DNA from: Pararhizobium gei
GTDB lineage: Bacteria > Pseudomonadota > Alphaproteobacteria > Rhizobiales > Rhizobiaceae
DNA length: 64,000 nt
Reading direction: 5' to 3'
NCBI RefSeq assembly: GCF_029223885.1
Contig: NZ_CP119409.1
Span: forward strand, 2,320,001-2,384,000
Every line of letters begins with the position of its first letter. Position 1 is the first letter of the stretch. The position numbers and the translations under genes were made by a program. The notes beneath the pieces were generated by a model. That model searched no databases. It saw only the letters and a program-made list of their open reading frames with translations, and was not told the origin of the DNA. Shown here one piece after another: positions 1 through 8,839 of this stretch.

Positions 1-1434
1 GCTGCCCGCTGCATGTGCGATTTCCGTCTCACCCAGTTTACGATCGATCAACACCTTCACGACGTTCCATATAAGGTCGATGACCATCAGGATGATGCCG
101 GCGCTGAGCGCGCCGCGCATCAGTCTCAACGGGATGGAATCCTCTGCCGTGATGCCTGTCAGATTGACATCGAGAACATGGGCCAGGAAAACGATGGCGC
201 CAACGATAAGGACCGCGCGGATACCCCGCTCGACCATCACCGAAACAACGCCCGGCATGGTTCGCACAGTGACAGTGGCGTCGGACTCGGCATTCGCCAG
301 GCTGCTTTTCAGCAGATTATCGACGGAGGCCCGCGTCAGGGCGATTGCGCCCGGAAGTGCGGCTGCAACGACGGCGATCCAGAACAGTCTCATCGTTCCG
401 GCGACCCACAGGAGCCACAGGGAGGCGAAATAGACCGTCCAGAGCCAGTTGCCCGCATGGGTGCCGATGCGGCCGAAGCGTCCTGCCGGTTTCTTCGACG
501 GTTTCGTTGTCGGGCGGCGCCATACGGCCTCGATACCCAACCCCAGAAGAACGATCCCAAGCGCATAGCCCGCCACCTGTCGCGAAGCATCTGCGAATCC
601 AAGCGTTTTGAGGATGTAAAGCGTGATCGAACCAAACGCATACCAGCCGACGATATAGCCCAGCCGCTTCGTCCAATGGGCGGCGGCCTGATCGTCTATC
701 GGTACGATCCGGAACCGTTCGGCCTCTGCGAATCCCGCCGAGTCGGAGGGTGCGAGAAGGAAGTCGAAGCCAACGCGGGCGAGCCGGAAGATGACCACCG
801 CAAAGAGATACCCCACGACGATTTCGCGAACGAGCAGCGGCCACTCGAATGCGAGGAAAAAACCCATGCTGCCGAACGCGAAGGCCAGCACATAGCAGGT
901 GGCCCAGAGCAATCGGGCCGAAAGTGCCACGAGCTTGTCATGGGCAGTGAGGAGTTTTAGCCTGGCGATCCAGGCGCGCCACCTGCCGCTCGCCCACCAG
1001 AAAACCCATTGCGCAGTCAATCCCGCAACGACGAAAGCAAACACGAAAACGATCGGGCGCGCGCTGCGGCGGGCGTCGAGTTCTGCCTGCAGCACGGCGG
1101 CAGCTTTGCCCGTTTCTGCCGGGAACGCTTCGAGCCCTTCGACAAGATCCGCCATATGGGCACGAAATTTTGTCGCAAACCCCGCGTAAGAGGTCGGCGG
1201 GTCCGCAGTCGGTGCAGCCGGCACGGCGGAATCCGGCTTCGCACTCAGCAGCCAGGATCGAACCTGCGGGTCTTCCGCGAGATCGAGGAAGCGTTGCACC
1301 TTTTCCGCCTGGGTGCTGTCCGGCACTGGCGTCTGTGCCACGGCCGGCAGGGGGCAGGCCCAAAGGCCAAGCGCAAGAACCAGCCCGGAATAAACGAGGC
1401 GGATGAGGGCAAGCAGTCGGATCGAAAGCGGCAT
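1..1434 (-). CDS. Mechanosensitive ion channel (MscS-type), N-terminal part, cut by window edge
   Basis: The reading frame is open from an ATG at 1434 to the first base of the window, giving 478 residues without a stop, so the C-terminus lies outside. It begins with a signal-like hydrophobic stretch ending near an Ala-Gln junction (about residues 1-33). A periplasmic helical segment follows (about 40-125), then many membrane helices from about residue 130 onward. This long N-terminal architecture is seen in large MscS-family channels; the diagnostic MscS pore and beta domain are not in view, so the family call is inference. The start sits 4 bases after the stop of the upstream hydrolase gene, with an AGGAA ribosome site, so the two are probably cotranscribed. 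Confidence 0.65.
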   Translation of the reverse strand, partial: MPLSIRLLALIRLVYSGLVLALGLWACPLPAVAQTPVPDSTQAEKVQRFLDLAEDPQVRSWLLSAKPDSAVPAAPTADPPTSYAGFATKFRAHMADLVEGLEAFPAETGKAAAVLQAELDARRSARPIVFVFAFVVAGLTAQWVFWWASGRWRAWIARLKLLTAHDKLVALSARLLWATCYVLAFAFGSMGFFLAFEWPLLVREIVVGYLFAVVIFRLARVGFDFLLAPSDSAGFAEAERFRIVPIDDQAAAHWTKRLGYIVGWYAFGSITLYILKTLGFADASRQVAGYALGIVLLGLGIEAVWRRPTTKPSKKPAGRFGRIGTHAGNWLWTVYFASLWLLWVAGTMRLFWIAVVAAALPGAIALTRASVDNLLKSSLANAESDATVTVRTMPGVVSVMVERGIRAVLIVGAIVFLAHVLDVNLTGITAEDSIPLRLMRGALSAGIILMVIDLIWNVVKVLIDRKLGETEIAHAAGS

Positions 1435-1438
1435 TTTG

Positions 1439-2764
1439 CTATTTCCTGCAGTTCAGCGTCGCTGCGTTCAGACAGACAGGCACAGGTTTGGACCGCGTTT
1501 GTCGGGCGGGACCAAGCGCGTCGACCTGACTTGCGAAGTTCTGCCGCGTATCCGCATCGACGACGGCGACGGGGGCAGCGAGTATCAGACCAGCAGCGTT
1601 TCCGGCGGCGGCCGCCGTTCCTGTCGTGGCTGCAAGAATCGTGTCGCCGAACCCGACGCGATTGTCGGTCAGCGTCTGTCCATCGGAAATGCGCGCGCCA
1701 ATCAAGCGGACGATTTCCGGCGATTCAGCGAACTTACCGTGATTGAGCCTGTCGCCGGCCTTCACCTTGGTCAGATCGATGACCTTGATGTCTGCGTCGG
1801 CAAGTTCCTGCTTGTACGGAACCGTCTCCGGGTCGATGGAGCCAAGGCGCGCAACGTCGCCCCAGACACGGCGCGAAACCGCCAGTGCCTTGTCGTCACG
1901 CGATACGAACAATGTGAACTGCGGGTGCGGATTGCCCATGTCGACGATCTGCGACCGGAAGACGTCCACATCCACGTCCGGAGCCGCAAGCATCACATTC
2001 TTGAACTTGGTGGGAAGCCCGCCATTGCGGATCGCCATCTGCCGAAGCGCCTCTAACGTCAGCCAGTTGCCCATCGAATGGGCGAGGATGGAGACTTCTT
2101 TCACCTCGGCGTCCTTGGCAAGGTATTGAAACAGGTTCTCGAGCGCGTTGCGTGTATAGTTGGTGCTCTCCCGGTCATAGCCATAGGCAAGCAGGCTGCC
2201 GCGGGACGGCCATGTCACGAGGATCGGCGCACTCTCGACACCGGAATCCTGGACGATCTGGGCAAAACGATAAACGCTGTCTTCGAATTTGGTGTTGAAA
2301 CCATGGATGAACACGAGCGCGCTGCCATCCGGCGTTTTCTTGACCGACGCGTTCAGCCATGCCTTGGCCGCATCGATATCGATCATGTCGGCCTTGAGCG
2401 TGGCAAAGTCGGTTTCGGGGTTTGGCGGAAGCGTCTTCGGCCAGGAGACTTCGCCCACCTTGCGGGCGCCGTCAGGAGGCACGGAGACGGTGATCTCGGC
2501 AAAGTTGGGCTCTCGCGCCCGCTCGCCCGTAAACATCTCGCCGGGGACGGTAGACGGACTTCGGGTGGTTGCAATGAGCATATCGATCTTATGCGATTGC
2601 GGCGCCGTGTCGGCCACAGGCGTCAGCACGTCCTTGGGGTGTCCTCCGCAACCGGACAGCAACAACAGTCCGCAGAACAACAGTCGGTCCAGAACCCTGC
2701 CCCGTCCTTTTTCACGATTTCGGTGTTCGACCTGCACTGTTCCCGCTTCCCCGTTCTTTGCCAT
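1439..2764 (-). CDS. Alpha/beta hydrolase lipoprotein (DUF900-type esterase)
   Basis: A 441-residue protein with a lipoprotein-type signal: a hydrophobic run ending LLLLSGC (about residues 28-39), suggesting lipidation of that Cys. The mature part is an alpha/beta hydrolase of the DUF900 type: ALVFIHGFNTKFEDS is the oxyanion strand-turn and LAHSMGN (about residue 230) is the nucleophile elbow with catalytic Ser, with an Asp in a later AAPDVDVDVF segment. Substrate unknown. About 25 charged residues precede the signal helix, so translation may really start at the in-frame GTG ten codons in, which has a GGAAGCGGGA-like site before it. It lies directly upstream of the MscS-like gene. Confidence 0.8.
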   Translation of the reverse strand: MAKNGEAGTVQVEHRNREKGRGRVLDRLLFCGLLLLSGCGGHPKDVLTPVADTAPQSHKIDMLIATTRSPSTVPGEMFTGERAREPNFAEITVSVPPDGARKVGEVSWPKTLPPNPETDFATLKADMIDIDAAKAWLNASVKKTPDGSALVFIHGFNTKFEDSVYRFAQIVQDSGVESAPILVTWPSRGSLLAYGYDRESTNYTRNALENLFQYLAKDAEVKEVSILAHSMGNWLTLEALRQMAIRNGGLPTKFKNVMLAAPDVDVDVFRSQIVDMGNPHPQFTLFVSRDDKALAVSRRVWGDVARLGSIDPETVPYKQELADADIKVIDLTKVKAGDRLNHGKFAESPEIVRLIGARISDGQTLTDNRVGFGDTILAATTGTAAAAGNAAGLILAAPVAVVDADTRQNFASQVDALGPARQTRSKPVPVCLNAATLNCRK

Positions 2765-2783
2765 GCCGCCCCTGCGATCGTCA

Positions 2784-3170
2784 TTATCTCGGACACAGAT
2801 CCCAGAACCCGGTCGTGCGCGCGCTGCTGGTGTAATACCAGCAATACCCGGCTTGCGGCGGCGCGCCTGCTACGGAGGCCGCCGCAGCGCCTGCGAGAAA
2901 CCCGACAGCCGCCCCTGCAGCGATCGCGCCGCCCGGCCGCCAGTAACGGCGGGGCTGAACCACGACAACACCTCTTGCATTTGGACGCCGCTTGGTCGCC
3001 GCGCCAACGCAACCACGCGGACCGCAGGCAACGCCCGCGCAGCCTCGTCGCCCGCAGGCCGCCCCTGCCCGACGCGCTTCCGCCGGAGTTGCCGTGAAAA
3101 TCGGCGCAGCGGCAAGCACAAGCAGCATCACCATGGTCAAGATGTTGAGCAGGAAAAATCCGGATTTCAT
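2784..3170 (-). CDS. Small secreted Cys/Arg/Gly-rich protein
   Basis: A 128-residue product. The start was placed at 3170 because GGAGG lies five bases before that ATG; the frame is open further upstream but lacks a better site. A cleavable signal peptide is clear (hydrophobic core to about residue 31, ending TPAEA). The mature part has repeated GRRGC/GPRGC cysteine motifs, a Gly/Ala-rich helix (GGAIAAGAAVGFLAG) and a C-terminal GYCWYYTSSARTTGFWDLCPR-like block. This last block (CWYYTxxxxxxGFWDxCP) is familiar from small exported proteins of rhizobia, whose function is unknown. A 19-bp palindrome shared with the next gene's promoter lies 60-78 bases upstream of the start. Confidence 0.7.
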   Translation of the reverse strand: MKSGFFLLNILTMVMLLVLAAAPIFTATPAEARRAGAACGRRGCAGVACGPRGCVGAATKRRPNARGVVVVQPRRYWRPGGAIAAGAAVGFLAGAAAASVAGAPPQAGYCWYYTSSARTTGFWDLCPR

Positions 3171-3229
3171 TTTGGCCTCCATCAGGTTCTCGTGGCGATC
3201 ATTATGGAGGCCGGTACCCTTCGACGGGA

Positions 3230-3248
3230 GTATGTTACAGTAACCTAC
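3230..3248. promoter_or_regulatory. 19-bp near-palindrome, candidate operator (copy 1)
   Basis: GTATGTTACAGTAACCTAC, an inverted repeat with one arm mismatch. It differs at one base from the perfect palindrome at 5123-5141. It is centred about 69 bases upstream of the small secreted protein start. The binding protein is unknown. Confidence 0.55.
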
Positions 3249-3303
3249 ATGCGGATTTCGGGTCAATTCAATCACCGGCCGCCAATGCCGCGCAGCCAAT
3301 CGT

Positions 3304-5094
3304 CTATCGATCCGCCAGTTCTGTGGCGGACGCGCTATCTGCGGGAACAGTCACGCCGGCTTTTTTGAGCCCAGCAAGCAGGCGCTCCACGTCCCTGGCC
3401 TGCATGTTCCGCGACCGCATCTCGGCGAAGAAACTCGGCATGAAGTCCGGACGCATCTTCATGAAGATATCGCCCTCCCGTTTCGCATCGGACATCAATC
3501 CGGCCTCGGCGTAGATGACAGCGGCCACCGCGTGAAACAAAGGAAATTTCTGCAGATCCGCCTGCCGGATCAAGGTTACCGCCTCGGCGGTATCGCCGAG
3601 CATGTAGGCAGCCAGCGCACGGGTTCCGCGATAGAATCCGCCTCCGCCGGGGTTCAACGTCACGGCTTTGTCGAGCAGCGCGCCACCCCGTTCCCATTGT
3701 CCTGTCAGTGCCAGACGCGTCCCGAATTCGCCCGTCAGTTCGGTGTCATTGGGATTGCGCGCCAAAGCCCGCTCGCCCGTTCGGATCGCTTCCTTGACTT
3801 CCTGGCTGAAAAACAGGGCGGTCATCAACGCCTGGAGCCCGCGGGTATTTCCCGGCTCGATCTGGACCGCCCGCCTTGCCGTTGCAAGCGCCCGCGCCAG
3901 CGGAGCAGGTCCTCCGGTCGCCCCGGCAAACCGGTACTCGTCGAGATACAGTATGGAGAGCATCGCCCATGCTGTCGCATAGGCGGGATAGTCGGCAACG
4001 GCCGCTTCCAGACAGTCGCGGACGGCGGCATGATTTTCCGGGCCGAGTTCCGCGCGGTAGGCATAGAATTTCAGCGTACATTCATAAGCGCCGAAATCGT
4101 CGGGAGGTTGTCTTGAAGCATCAGCCTGGGCAATGATTCCATAGGGTTGCGCAATGGAGGTTGCGACCTGATTGGCGACATCGGCCTGTATTGCGAACAG
4201 ATCCCGGGCTTGCAAATCATTGTCGTAGGTCTGTGACCACAGAATCATTCCGTCGGCAGTGTCGATCAGCCGGGCGCTCACGCGTATCCGCTCACCGGAC
4301 GTCCTGACGCCGCCTGCAAGCAGATATCGCGCCCCAAGTTCGTCTCTGACCTCCTTGACATCAGCGTCGGCGGACAGTGTCCGTGATGTTTCTCGGCCAA
4401 AGACCTTGATCTCGTTGAAACGAGGCAGCGCCGTCAGCAGCTCCTCCGTGAAGCCGTTTGCATATATTTCCGCCTTGGCTCCATCGCCCAGGTTGGCGAA
4501 TGGTGCGACGACGAGCGTAGGCTCGGCCGGCAATCCGCCTTGGTCTTTTACTGGAAATACCGAATGCATCCAGGCCCAGCTTGCCACGCCAAGCATGGCG
4601 ACTGTGGCCGCAATTGAAGCGCCGGTCGCCGCTTCCCGGCGTTTGGTCCATCCGGTTACGGCGTGTATGTCGAGGGAGGTATCCGAGCCCTCAGGCTGGG
4701 CCGGTTTAGCGATCGAGACTGGCTCCCGCCACTGAAATACCGGGACATAGCCCCCCTTGGGGATGTCGATGCGCACGGGATCTTTTTGTCCGGCGACGAG
4801 ATAGTAGCGTTCGAGCACGCGCCGCAGCCGGCCGGCTTCGATGCGGACGACCGGATCCTCCTGCGTGAAGTGTTGGTCGCGTTTGAACACTGCCAGCGCA
4901 ATCGAATAGCCCTTGATCCGGTCTGCCCTGCCCGCCAGCGCTTCTTCAACGATGTAGGTGAGGAAAGCCACCCCGCGGCCGACGGTTGGAAATTCGGGAC
5001 TTTTGACGATGCGGTCAAGCTGGGCGCGAATCTCTTCGGCACAGGGCATATCGCGGCCGTCGACGACGCTGGAAGTCTGCATTGCCCGCTCCAT
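3304..5094 (-). CDS. TolB-like/TPR membrane protein with N-terminal regulator-type domain
   Basis: 596 residues. Residues about 17-120 form the domain often found at the head of CadC/adenylate-cyclase-like rhizobial proteins (SPEFPTVGRGVAFLTYIVEE...GRADRIKGYSIA...DPVVRIEAGRLRRVLERYY...IDIPKGGYVPVF). One membrane helix follows at about 158-180, then a TolB N-terminal-like domain (VVAPFANLGDG...YANGFTEELLTAL...LLAGGVRTSGERIRVSARLID) to about 325, then TPR-type helices to the end. No cyclase catalytic motif is visible, so it is more likely a sensor or scaffold than an enzyme. A second ATG four codons in (5082) has a better GGAGCG site and may be the true start. A perfect 19-bp palindrome lies just upstream. 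Confidence 0.75.
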   Translation of the reverse strand: MERAMQTSSVVDGRDMPCAEEIRAQLDRIVKSPEFPTVGRGVAFLTYIVEEALAGRADRIKGYSIALAVFKRDQHFTQEDPVVRIEAGRLRRVLERYYLVAGQKDPVRIDIPKGGYVPVFQWREPVSIAKPAQPEGSDTSLDIHAVTGWTKRREAATGASIAATVAMLGVASWAWMHSVFPVKDQGGLPAEPTLVVAPFANLGDGAKAEIYANGFTEELLTALPRFNEIKVFGRETSRTLSADADVKEVRDELGARYLLAGGVRTSGERIRVSARLIDTADGMILWSQTYDNDLQARDLFAIQADVANQVATSIAQPYGIIAQADASRQPPDDFGAYECTLKFYAYRAELGPENHAAVRDCLEAAVADYPAYATAWAMLSILYLDEYRFAGATGGPAPLARALATARRAVQIEPGNTRGLQALMTALFFSQEVKEAIRTGERALARNPNDTELTGEFGTRLALTGQWERGGALLDKAVTLNPGGGGFYRGTRALAAYMLGDTAEAVTLIRQADLQKFPLFHAVAAVIYAEAGLMSDAKREGDIFMKMRPDFMPSFFAEMRSRNMQARDVERLLAGLKKAGVTVPADSASATELADR

Positions 5095-5122
5095 AAGCCC
5101 CGGAGAACTCGACCTGGCGCCC

Positions 5123-5141
5123 GTATGTTACAGTAACATAC
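5123..5141. promoter_or_regulatory. Perfect 19-bp palindrome, candidate operator (copy 2)
   Basis: GTATGTTACAGTAACATAC: 9-base arms around one central base. It sits 29 bases upstream of the TolB/TPR gene start and about 100 bases upstream of the divergent small gene at 5238. It matches the copy at 3230-3248 at 18 of 19 positions, which argues for one shared regulator. No regulator gene of a standard family lies beside it. Confidence 0.65.
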
Positions 5142-5237
5142 TCCCCAAGAGCGCCACGATGCGTCAAACTCTGCCTGTCGGAGCACGGCTGAACGCAAGG
5201 TTTTGGTTTAGTCTTTAAGAAGAAAGAAATCAAGCAT

Positions 5238-5501
5238 ATGGTCGAGGACGCGACTGCCGCGATACGGCATTTTCCCGACCGCAGTCGCGCGATCGCAGAT
5301 CTCGTGGTGCGTGATGAAAGCTTTCGCGACATGTGCGCCGACTTCGCGATGGCGCAAGCCGAACTGCAGAAGTGGCGGGCGTCCACCGAGCCGTTCCGGG
5401 AACGCCGGATCGGCGAATACGGCATTCTCGTGGAGGAGTTGGCGGCGGAAATTGCAGCAGCACTGGATGCAGCAGCGATCGTCTCCTTTCCCCGGCGGTG
5501 A
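5238..5501 (+). CDS. Small conserved hypothetical protein
   Basis: 87 residues, soluble and helical, with no signal peptide or membrane segment. An AGAAAGAAA purine run precedes the ATG. The composition (RAIADLVVRDESFRDMCADFAMAQAEL then EYGILVEELAAEIAAAL) resembles short helical proteins of rhizobia with no assigned function. It is divergent from the TolB/TPR gene across the 5123-5141 palindrome and could share its regulation. The frame shows good third-position GC and is followed by a hairpin with a T run. Confidence 0.6.
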   Translation: MVEDATAAIRHFPDRSRAIADLVVRDESFRDMCADFAMAQAELQKWRASTEPFRERRIGEYGILVEELAAEIAAALDAAAIVSFPRR

Positions 5502-5520
5502 CCAAAGGCTGCAAAAACCG

Positions 5521-5548
5521 ACGGTCTGTATACCGCGACCGTTTTTTA
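5521..5548 (+). terminator. Weak hairpin with T run after the small gene
   Basis: Inverted arms ACGGTC (5521-5526) and GACCGT (5537-5542) with a 10-base loop, followed by six T. The stem is short, so this is a possible rather than a strong rho-independent terminator. Confidence 0.35.
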
Positions 5549-5589
5549 CCATCGCCGCCTTAAGGTCGGCCAACGAATCGGAGCGATCA

Positions 5590-6108
5590 ATGTCCTTCAG
5601 CACTGAAACGACTATCGAGCCCGCCGCGACCTGGCGGTTCAAGCTTGGCATAGCCCTTGTCTGCCTTGCCATCGCCATGTGGCTCTGCGTTCCCATCGCG
5701 GCATCGGCCGGCGTTCCGAGCACCCGGATTGCGGCGATTACCGGCGTGATCTTCATCGTGAACAAGGTATTGCTTCTGCTCGTCATCGCCGTGATGGGCA
5801 AGGCCGGATTCCAGCAGCTCAAGAGCAAGATCTTCGGCGTCTTCCGTCTTTCACCTTCGACGGAAATCAGCAAGGCGCGTTACACCCTGGGTCTTGTCAT
5901 GTTTTGTCTTCCTCTGGTTTCGGCCTGGCTCGAACCCTATGTCGACGCCATCGCTCCGGGCCTGCGGCCGAACCTCTGGCAGCTTCAGCTTCTCGGCGAC
6001 CTGATGTTCATCGCCAGCTTCTTTGTTCTCGGCGGCAATTTCTGGGAGAAAATACGCGCCCTCTTTGTCCGTAGCGCTCGCGTCGTTTACGCGTCTTCTG
6101 CAGAATAA
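5590..6108 (+). CDS. Membrane protein of the transporter-suffix-domain type
   Basis: 172 residues from the ATG at 5590; the frame is open upstream but the preceding residues are low-complexity and unlikely. Four hydrophobic segments (about residues 18-38, 48-68, 98-118, 128-150) are present, with the conserved-looking LVMFCLPLVSAWLEPYVDAIAPGLRPN and IASFFVLGGNFWEKIRALFVR blocks known from small proteins called transporter-suffix-domain proteins. It is immediately upstream of an HlyD adaptor and a DUF2955 permease, so it is probably an accessory subunit of that export system. What it does there is not established. Confidence 0.75.
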   Translation: MSFSTETTIEPAATWRFKLGIALVCLAIAMWLCVPIAASAGVPSTRIAAITGVIFIVNKVLLLLVIAVMGKAGFQQLKSKIFGVFRLSPSTEISKARYTLGLVMFCLPLVSAWLEPYVDAIAPGLRPNLWQLQLLGDLMFIASFFVLGGNFWEKIRALFVRSARVVYASSAE

Positions 6109-6118
6109 GGACAGGATC

Positions 6119-7222
6119 TTGGCTTCCGACGAACTTCTTACCGAATCTCCCGTCTCACCCCCGCCGGCTAACCCCTTGCGGAAGATCGCCCTCCTCGTCA
6201 TCATGCTGGCGCTGGTGTTTTTCGTTCTTTCCGTCTTCATGGAGCGTCGAACGCCATCCACGTCACAGGCCCAGGTTCAGGCCTATGTCGTCGGCATATC
6301 GCCGGAAGTGACAGGGCGGGTGATCGAGGTCAACGTCACCGACAACTCGGCCGTCGAGCCGGATCAGGTTCTCTTCCGCATCGATCCGGCTCGCTATGAG
6401 ATCGCCGTTGCGGAAGCCGAAGCTGCTCTCGCCCGCGTTGGCCAGACCATCGGAGCATCGACGGCGCAGGTGGATGCTGTCCAGGCGCGTCTGGTCCAAT
6501 CGCAAGCGAGCCGCGACAACGCCAGCGAACAGCTCGGGCGCGCAACCGAATTGACCAAGCGCGGCGTCTACGCCAAAGCAAAGCTCGATGAAGCGCAACT
6601 GGGGTTCGACCAGGCCGATGCCGCGGTGAAAGCGGCGGAAGCAGACCTTGCCAGCGCACAGGCAGACCTCGGACCTGCCGGCAACGACAATCCCGATATC
6701 AAACAGGCGCTTGCCGCCCTTGAGCGCGCCAGGCTCGACCTCTTGAGAACCACAGTGCGTGCACCCTCGGCAGGCGTCATCACCAACCTGCAGCTCTCGA
6801 TCGGCAAGGTCGTGAGCGCCGGGCAATCGGCCTTGACCTTTATCGATGTCGGCACGGTCTGGATTACCGCAGCCTTCAAGGAAAACAGTCTCGAACGAAC
6901 TGCAGTGGGCAATAGAGCAGAGGTGCTGTTCGATGCGCTTCCGGGGCAATTGTTCCCCGCCAGGGTCGAAAGTGTCGGTCTTGGGGTCTCTCAGGGCGAT
7001 ACAGACCCGAGTACCGGTCTCCCCAAGATGCGAAACGACAGTGGCTGGGTCCAGGAGGCGCAACGGTTTCCTGTGCGCCTGACGCTAGACGAAGGACGAC
7101 CGAAAGGTGTCCGCTATGGCTCGCAGGTGACCGTCGTTATCTACACGGGGGACAATCCGGTCACCAACGCCTGGGGATCCCTGTGGATTCGCATGATGTC
7201 GGTGCTGACCTATGTCGGGTGA
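6119..7222 (+). CDS. HlyD-family membrane-fusion (efflux adaptor) protein
   Basis: 367 residues from a TTG at 6119, chosen because AAGGA lies about eight bases before it and the preceding gene ends at 6108. One N-terminal membrane helix (about residues 21-42) anchors it; then come the barrel-sandwich half (VQAYVVGISPEVTGRVIEVNVTDNS), a long alpha-hairpin rich in Ala/Glu, and the second half (TVRAPSAGVITNL), the usual EmrA/AaeA order. Such adaptors link an inner-membrane pump to an outer-membrane channel. It overlaps the DUF2955 permease gene by 11 bases, so they are translationally coupled. No outer-membrane channel gene is in the window. Confidence 0.9.
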   Translation: MASDELLTESPVSPPPANPLRKIALLVIMLALVFFVLSVFMERRTPSTSQAQVQAYVVGISPEVTGRVIEVNVTDNSAVEPDQVLFRIDPARYEIAVAEAEAALARVGQTIGASTAQVDAVQARLVQSQASRDNASEQLGRATELTKRGVYAKAKLDEAQLGFDQADAAVKAAEADLASAQADLGPAGNDNPDIKQALAALERARLDLLRTTVRAPSAGVITNLQLSIGKVVSAGQSALTFIDVGTVWITAAFKENSLERTAVGNRAEVLFDALPGQLFPARVESVGLGVSQGDTDPSTGLPKMRNDSGWVQEAQRFPVRLTLDEGRPKGVRYGSQVTVVIYTGDNPVTNAWGSLWIRMMSVLTYVG

Positions 7223-8246
7223 CCACCTGATCGCCGAACAGAAAAGGATGGTGTTGCGGGTTGCTTTTGCGGTCTCCATCCTTTTTACGATCTCGGTCGC
7301 CTCTGGCGCGCTTGTGCCGTTTCTCGGCCCGGTTTTCGCCGCCCAGTTCCTGCTCTCCGGCTCCCGGCCGATGCCGCTTGCAAAAACAATCGGCATGGCG
7401 GTGATCATTCTCGCCGCCGGGGTTTTCATGATGGTCCTCACATCGTGGTTCGGTGATCGCCCCACGACGTTCCTGCTGCTGCTTGGCCTGATCTATTTCC
7501 TGTGCTTCGTTGCACAGACCGCTGGCCGGGGCGGACCAGCCATCTTCCTGGTGCTCGTCGTTGCCTTGATTGTGCCGCTGCTCGGCATCCTCAACAAGGA
7601 ACTGGCTGCCTCGATACTATCGATCCTGATCGGCGGTGTGCTGGGTGGCGCCGGAATGATGTGGCTGGCGCATGTCGTCATCCCGGAGCCGTTTCATGCT
7701 GATGCCGCCATTCCCCAGGTGACGCCGGGCGTGCCGGACTATCTGCGGGCGCTGGCCAATGCAGCGATCCTCCTGTCGACCGTTGCCATCTGCCTGACGA
7801 GCGACAATCTGACCTCCGCGGCAGTCATTCCGATCACGGTTGCGTCTCTGCTGGGTCAGATCGATATTTCGCAGAGCAGCCGCACCTCCATCGGCCTGGT
7901 AGTCGTCAATCTTTTTGGCGGAATCGTCGCTTCGGTGGCCTACGCAGTCTTGACCATACGGCCCGGCCTGCTCTGGATGTTCGTCATCGTGCTTGTTGTC
8001 GGCCTGATACTCGGCGGACGCGCAGCGGCACGGACCACGGATGCCAAAATTTATGCGGGAGCCCTGACGACGTTTCTGATCCTGTTCGGGCTGGGCGTTT
8101 CGCCCCTGCCCGGGACTGCGGCGGAATCATTTTCCACCCGCATCCTTTTCGTAGCAATGGCCGTTGGCTACGCCTTGCTGATGACGGCTGTGTTATGGCG
8201 ACACCCGCTGCCGCGACAAGCCGACAACTTTGTCGCCGGGCCGTGA
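7212..8246 (+). CDS. DUF2955 integral membrane protein (FUSC/AaeB-like permease)
   Basis: 344 residues with two blocks of hydrophobic helices (about 15-150 and 175-335) separated by a short polar linker (HVVIPEPFHADAAIPQVTPG). This duplicated six-helix layout resembles aromatic-acid exporters of the AaeB/FUSC group, and DUF2955 proteins are normally paired with HlyD adaptors as here. It lacks the long soluble domain of full-length AaeB. Substrate unknown. The ATG is inside the end of the HlyD gene. It is the last gene of the three-gene operon. Confidence 0.8.
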   Translation: MSGDHLIAEQKRMVLRVAFAVSILFTISVASGALVPFLGPVFAAQFLLSGSRPMPLAKTIGMAVIILAAGVFMMVLTSWFGDRPTTFLLLLGLIYFLCFVAQTAGRGGPAIFLVLVVALIVPLLGILNKELAASILSILIGGVLGGAGMMWLAHVVIPEPFHADAAIPQVTPGVPDYLRALANAAILLSTVAICLTSDNLTSAAVIPITVASLLGQIDISQSSRTSIGLVVVNLFGGIVASVAYAVLTIRPGLLWMFVIVLVVGLILGGRAAARTTDAKIYAGALTTFLILFGLGVSPLPGTAAESFSTRILFVAMAVGYALLMTAVLWRHPLPRQADNFVAGP

Positions 8247-8348
8247 TGCGACTGAATATCCCTTCCTCAGTGCGGTTCGCTCTCTGATGAAACCAAATGC
8301 CTGCAATGATCGTATCTTTCGTATCGTCGGTACCAGCAGGAGCAGGAA

Positions 8349-8762
8349 ATGATGAAGATTGCGCTTGCATGCATTTGTGTTTTTGCTGCTGTGACATCGG
8401 CCTGCTTGGCGGAACCAATCGATGATGCCCGCTCCGTCATCCGCCAACAGGTGGAAGCCTTCCTGAATGACGATGCGGACAAAGCCTATTCTTTTGCGTC
8501 ACCGCAGATCAGAACCAAGTTTCCCGACAAGACAATTTTCTTCGAGATGGTGAAGCGCAGTTATGCGCCCGTCTTCCGTCCTGACAATTTTTCGTTCGGA
8601 CGCAGCAAATCCAAAGTCAACGGGATCGTGCAGGAAGTGTTGATTTCCGGTCCCGACGGGAAGAACTGGGTTGCCCTTTACTTCATTGTGATCCAGCCCG
8701 ACGGCAGTCAAAAGATCAATGGCGTGCAAATCCTACCAAAGGATTCGGGCAAGGAAATATAA
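8349..8762 (+). CDS. DUF4864 secreted protein
   Basis: 137 residues with a signal peptide (to about residue 21, ending TSACLAEP). The mature protein matches the DUF4864 pattern: VIRQQVEAFLNDDADKAYSFASPQIRTKF, then a segment around KRSYAPVFRP and a beta-rich end (YFIVIQPDGSQKINGVQIL), an NTF2-like fold. Function is unknown. Two ATG codons are adjacent; AGGAGC precedes the first. It lies 102 bases downstream of the DUF2955 gene and is probably a separate unit. Confidence 0.75.
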   Translation: MMKIALACICVFAAVTSACLAEPIDDARSVIRQQVEAFLNDDADKAYSFASPQIRTKFPDKTIFFEMVKRSYAPVFRPDNFSFGRSKSKVNGIVQEVLISGPDGKNWVALYFIVIQPDGSQKINGVQILPKDSGKEI

Positions 8763-8839
8763 TGGAACTATCGCACCCTGTTGATTGACGGTCATGCAGC
8801 CTCTCGGTAGATGTTGCCAGACGACACAGGGGACGCAGC

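Noticed and set aside
13..960. 315-codon plus-strand open frame at window start
   Set aside because: Antisense of the MscS-like gene; composition is Asp/His/Arg-rich without pattern.
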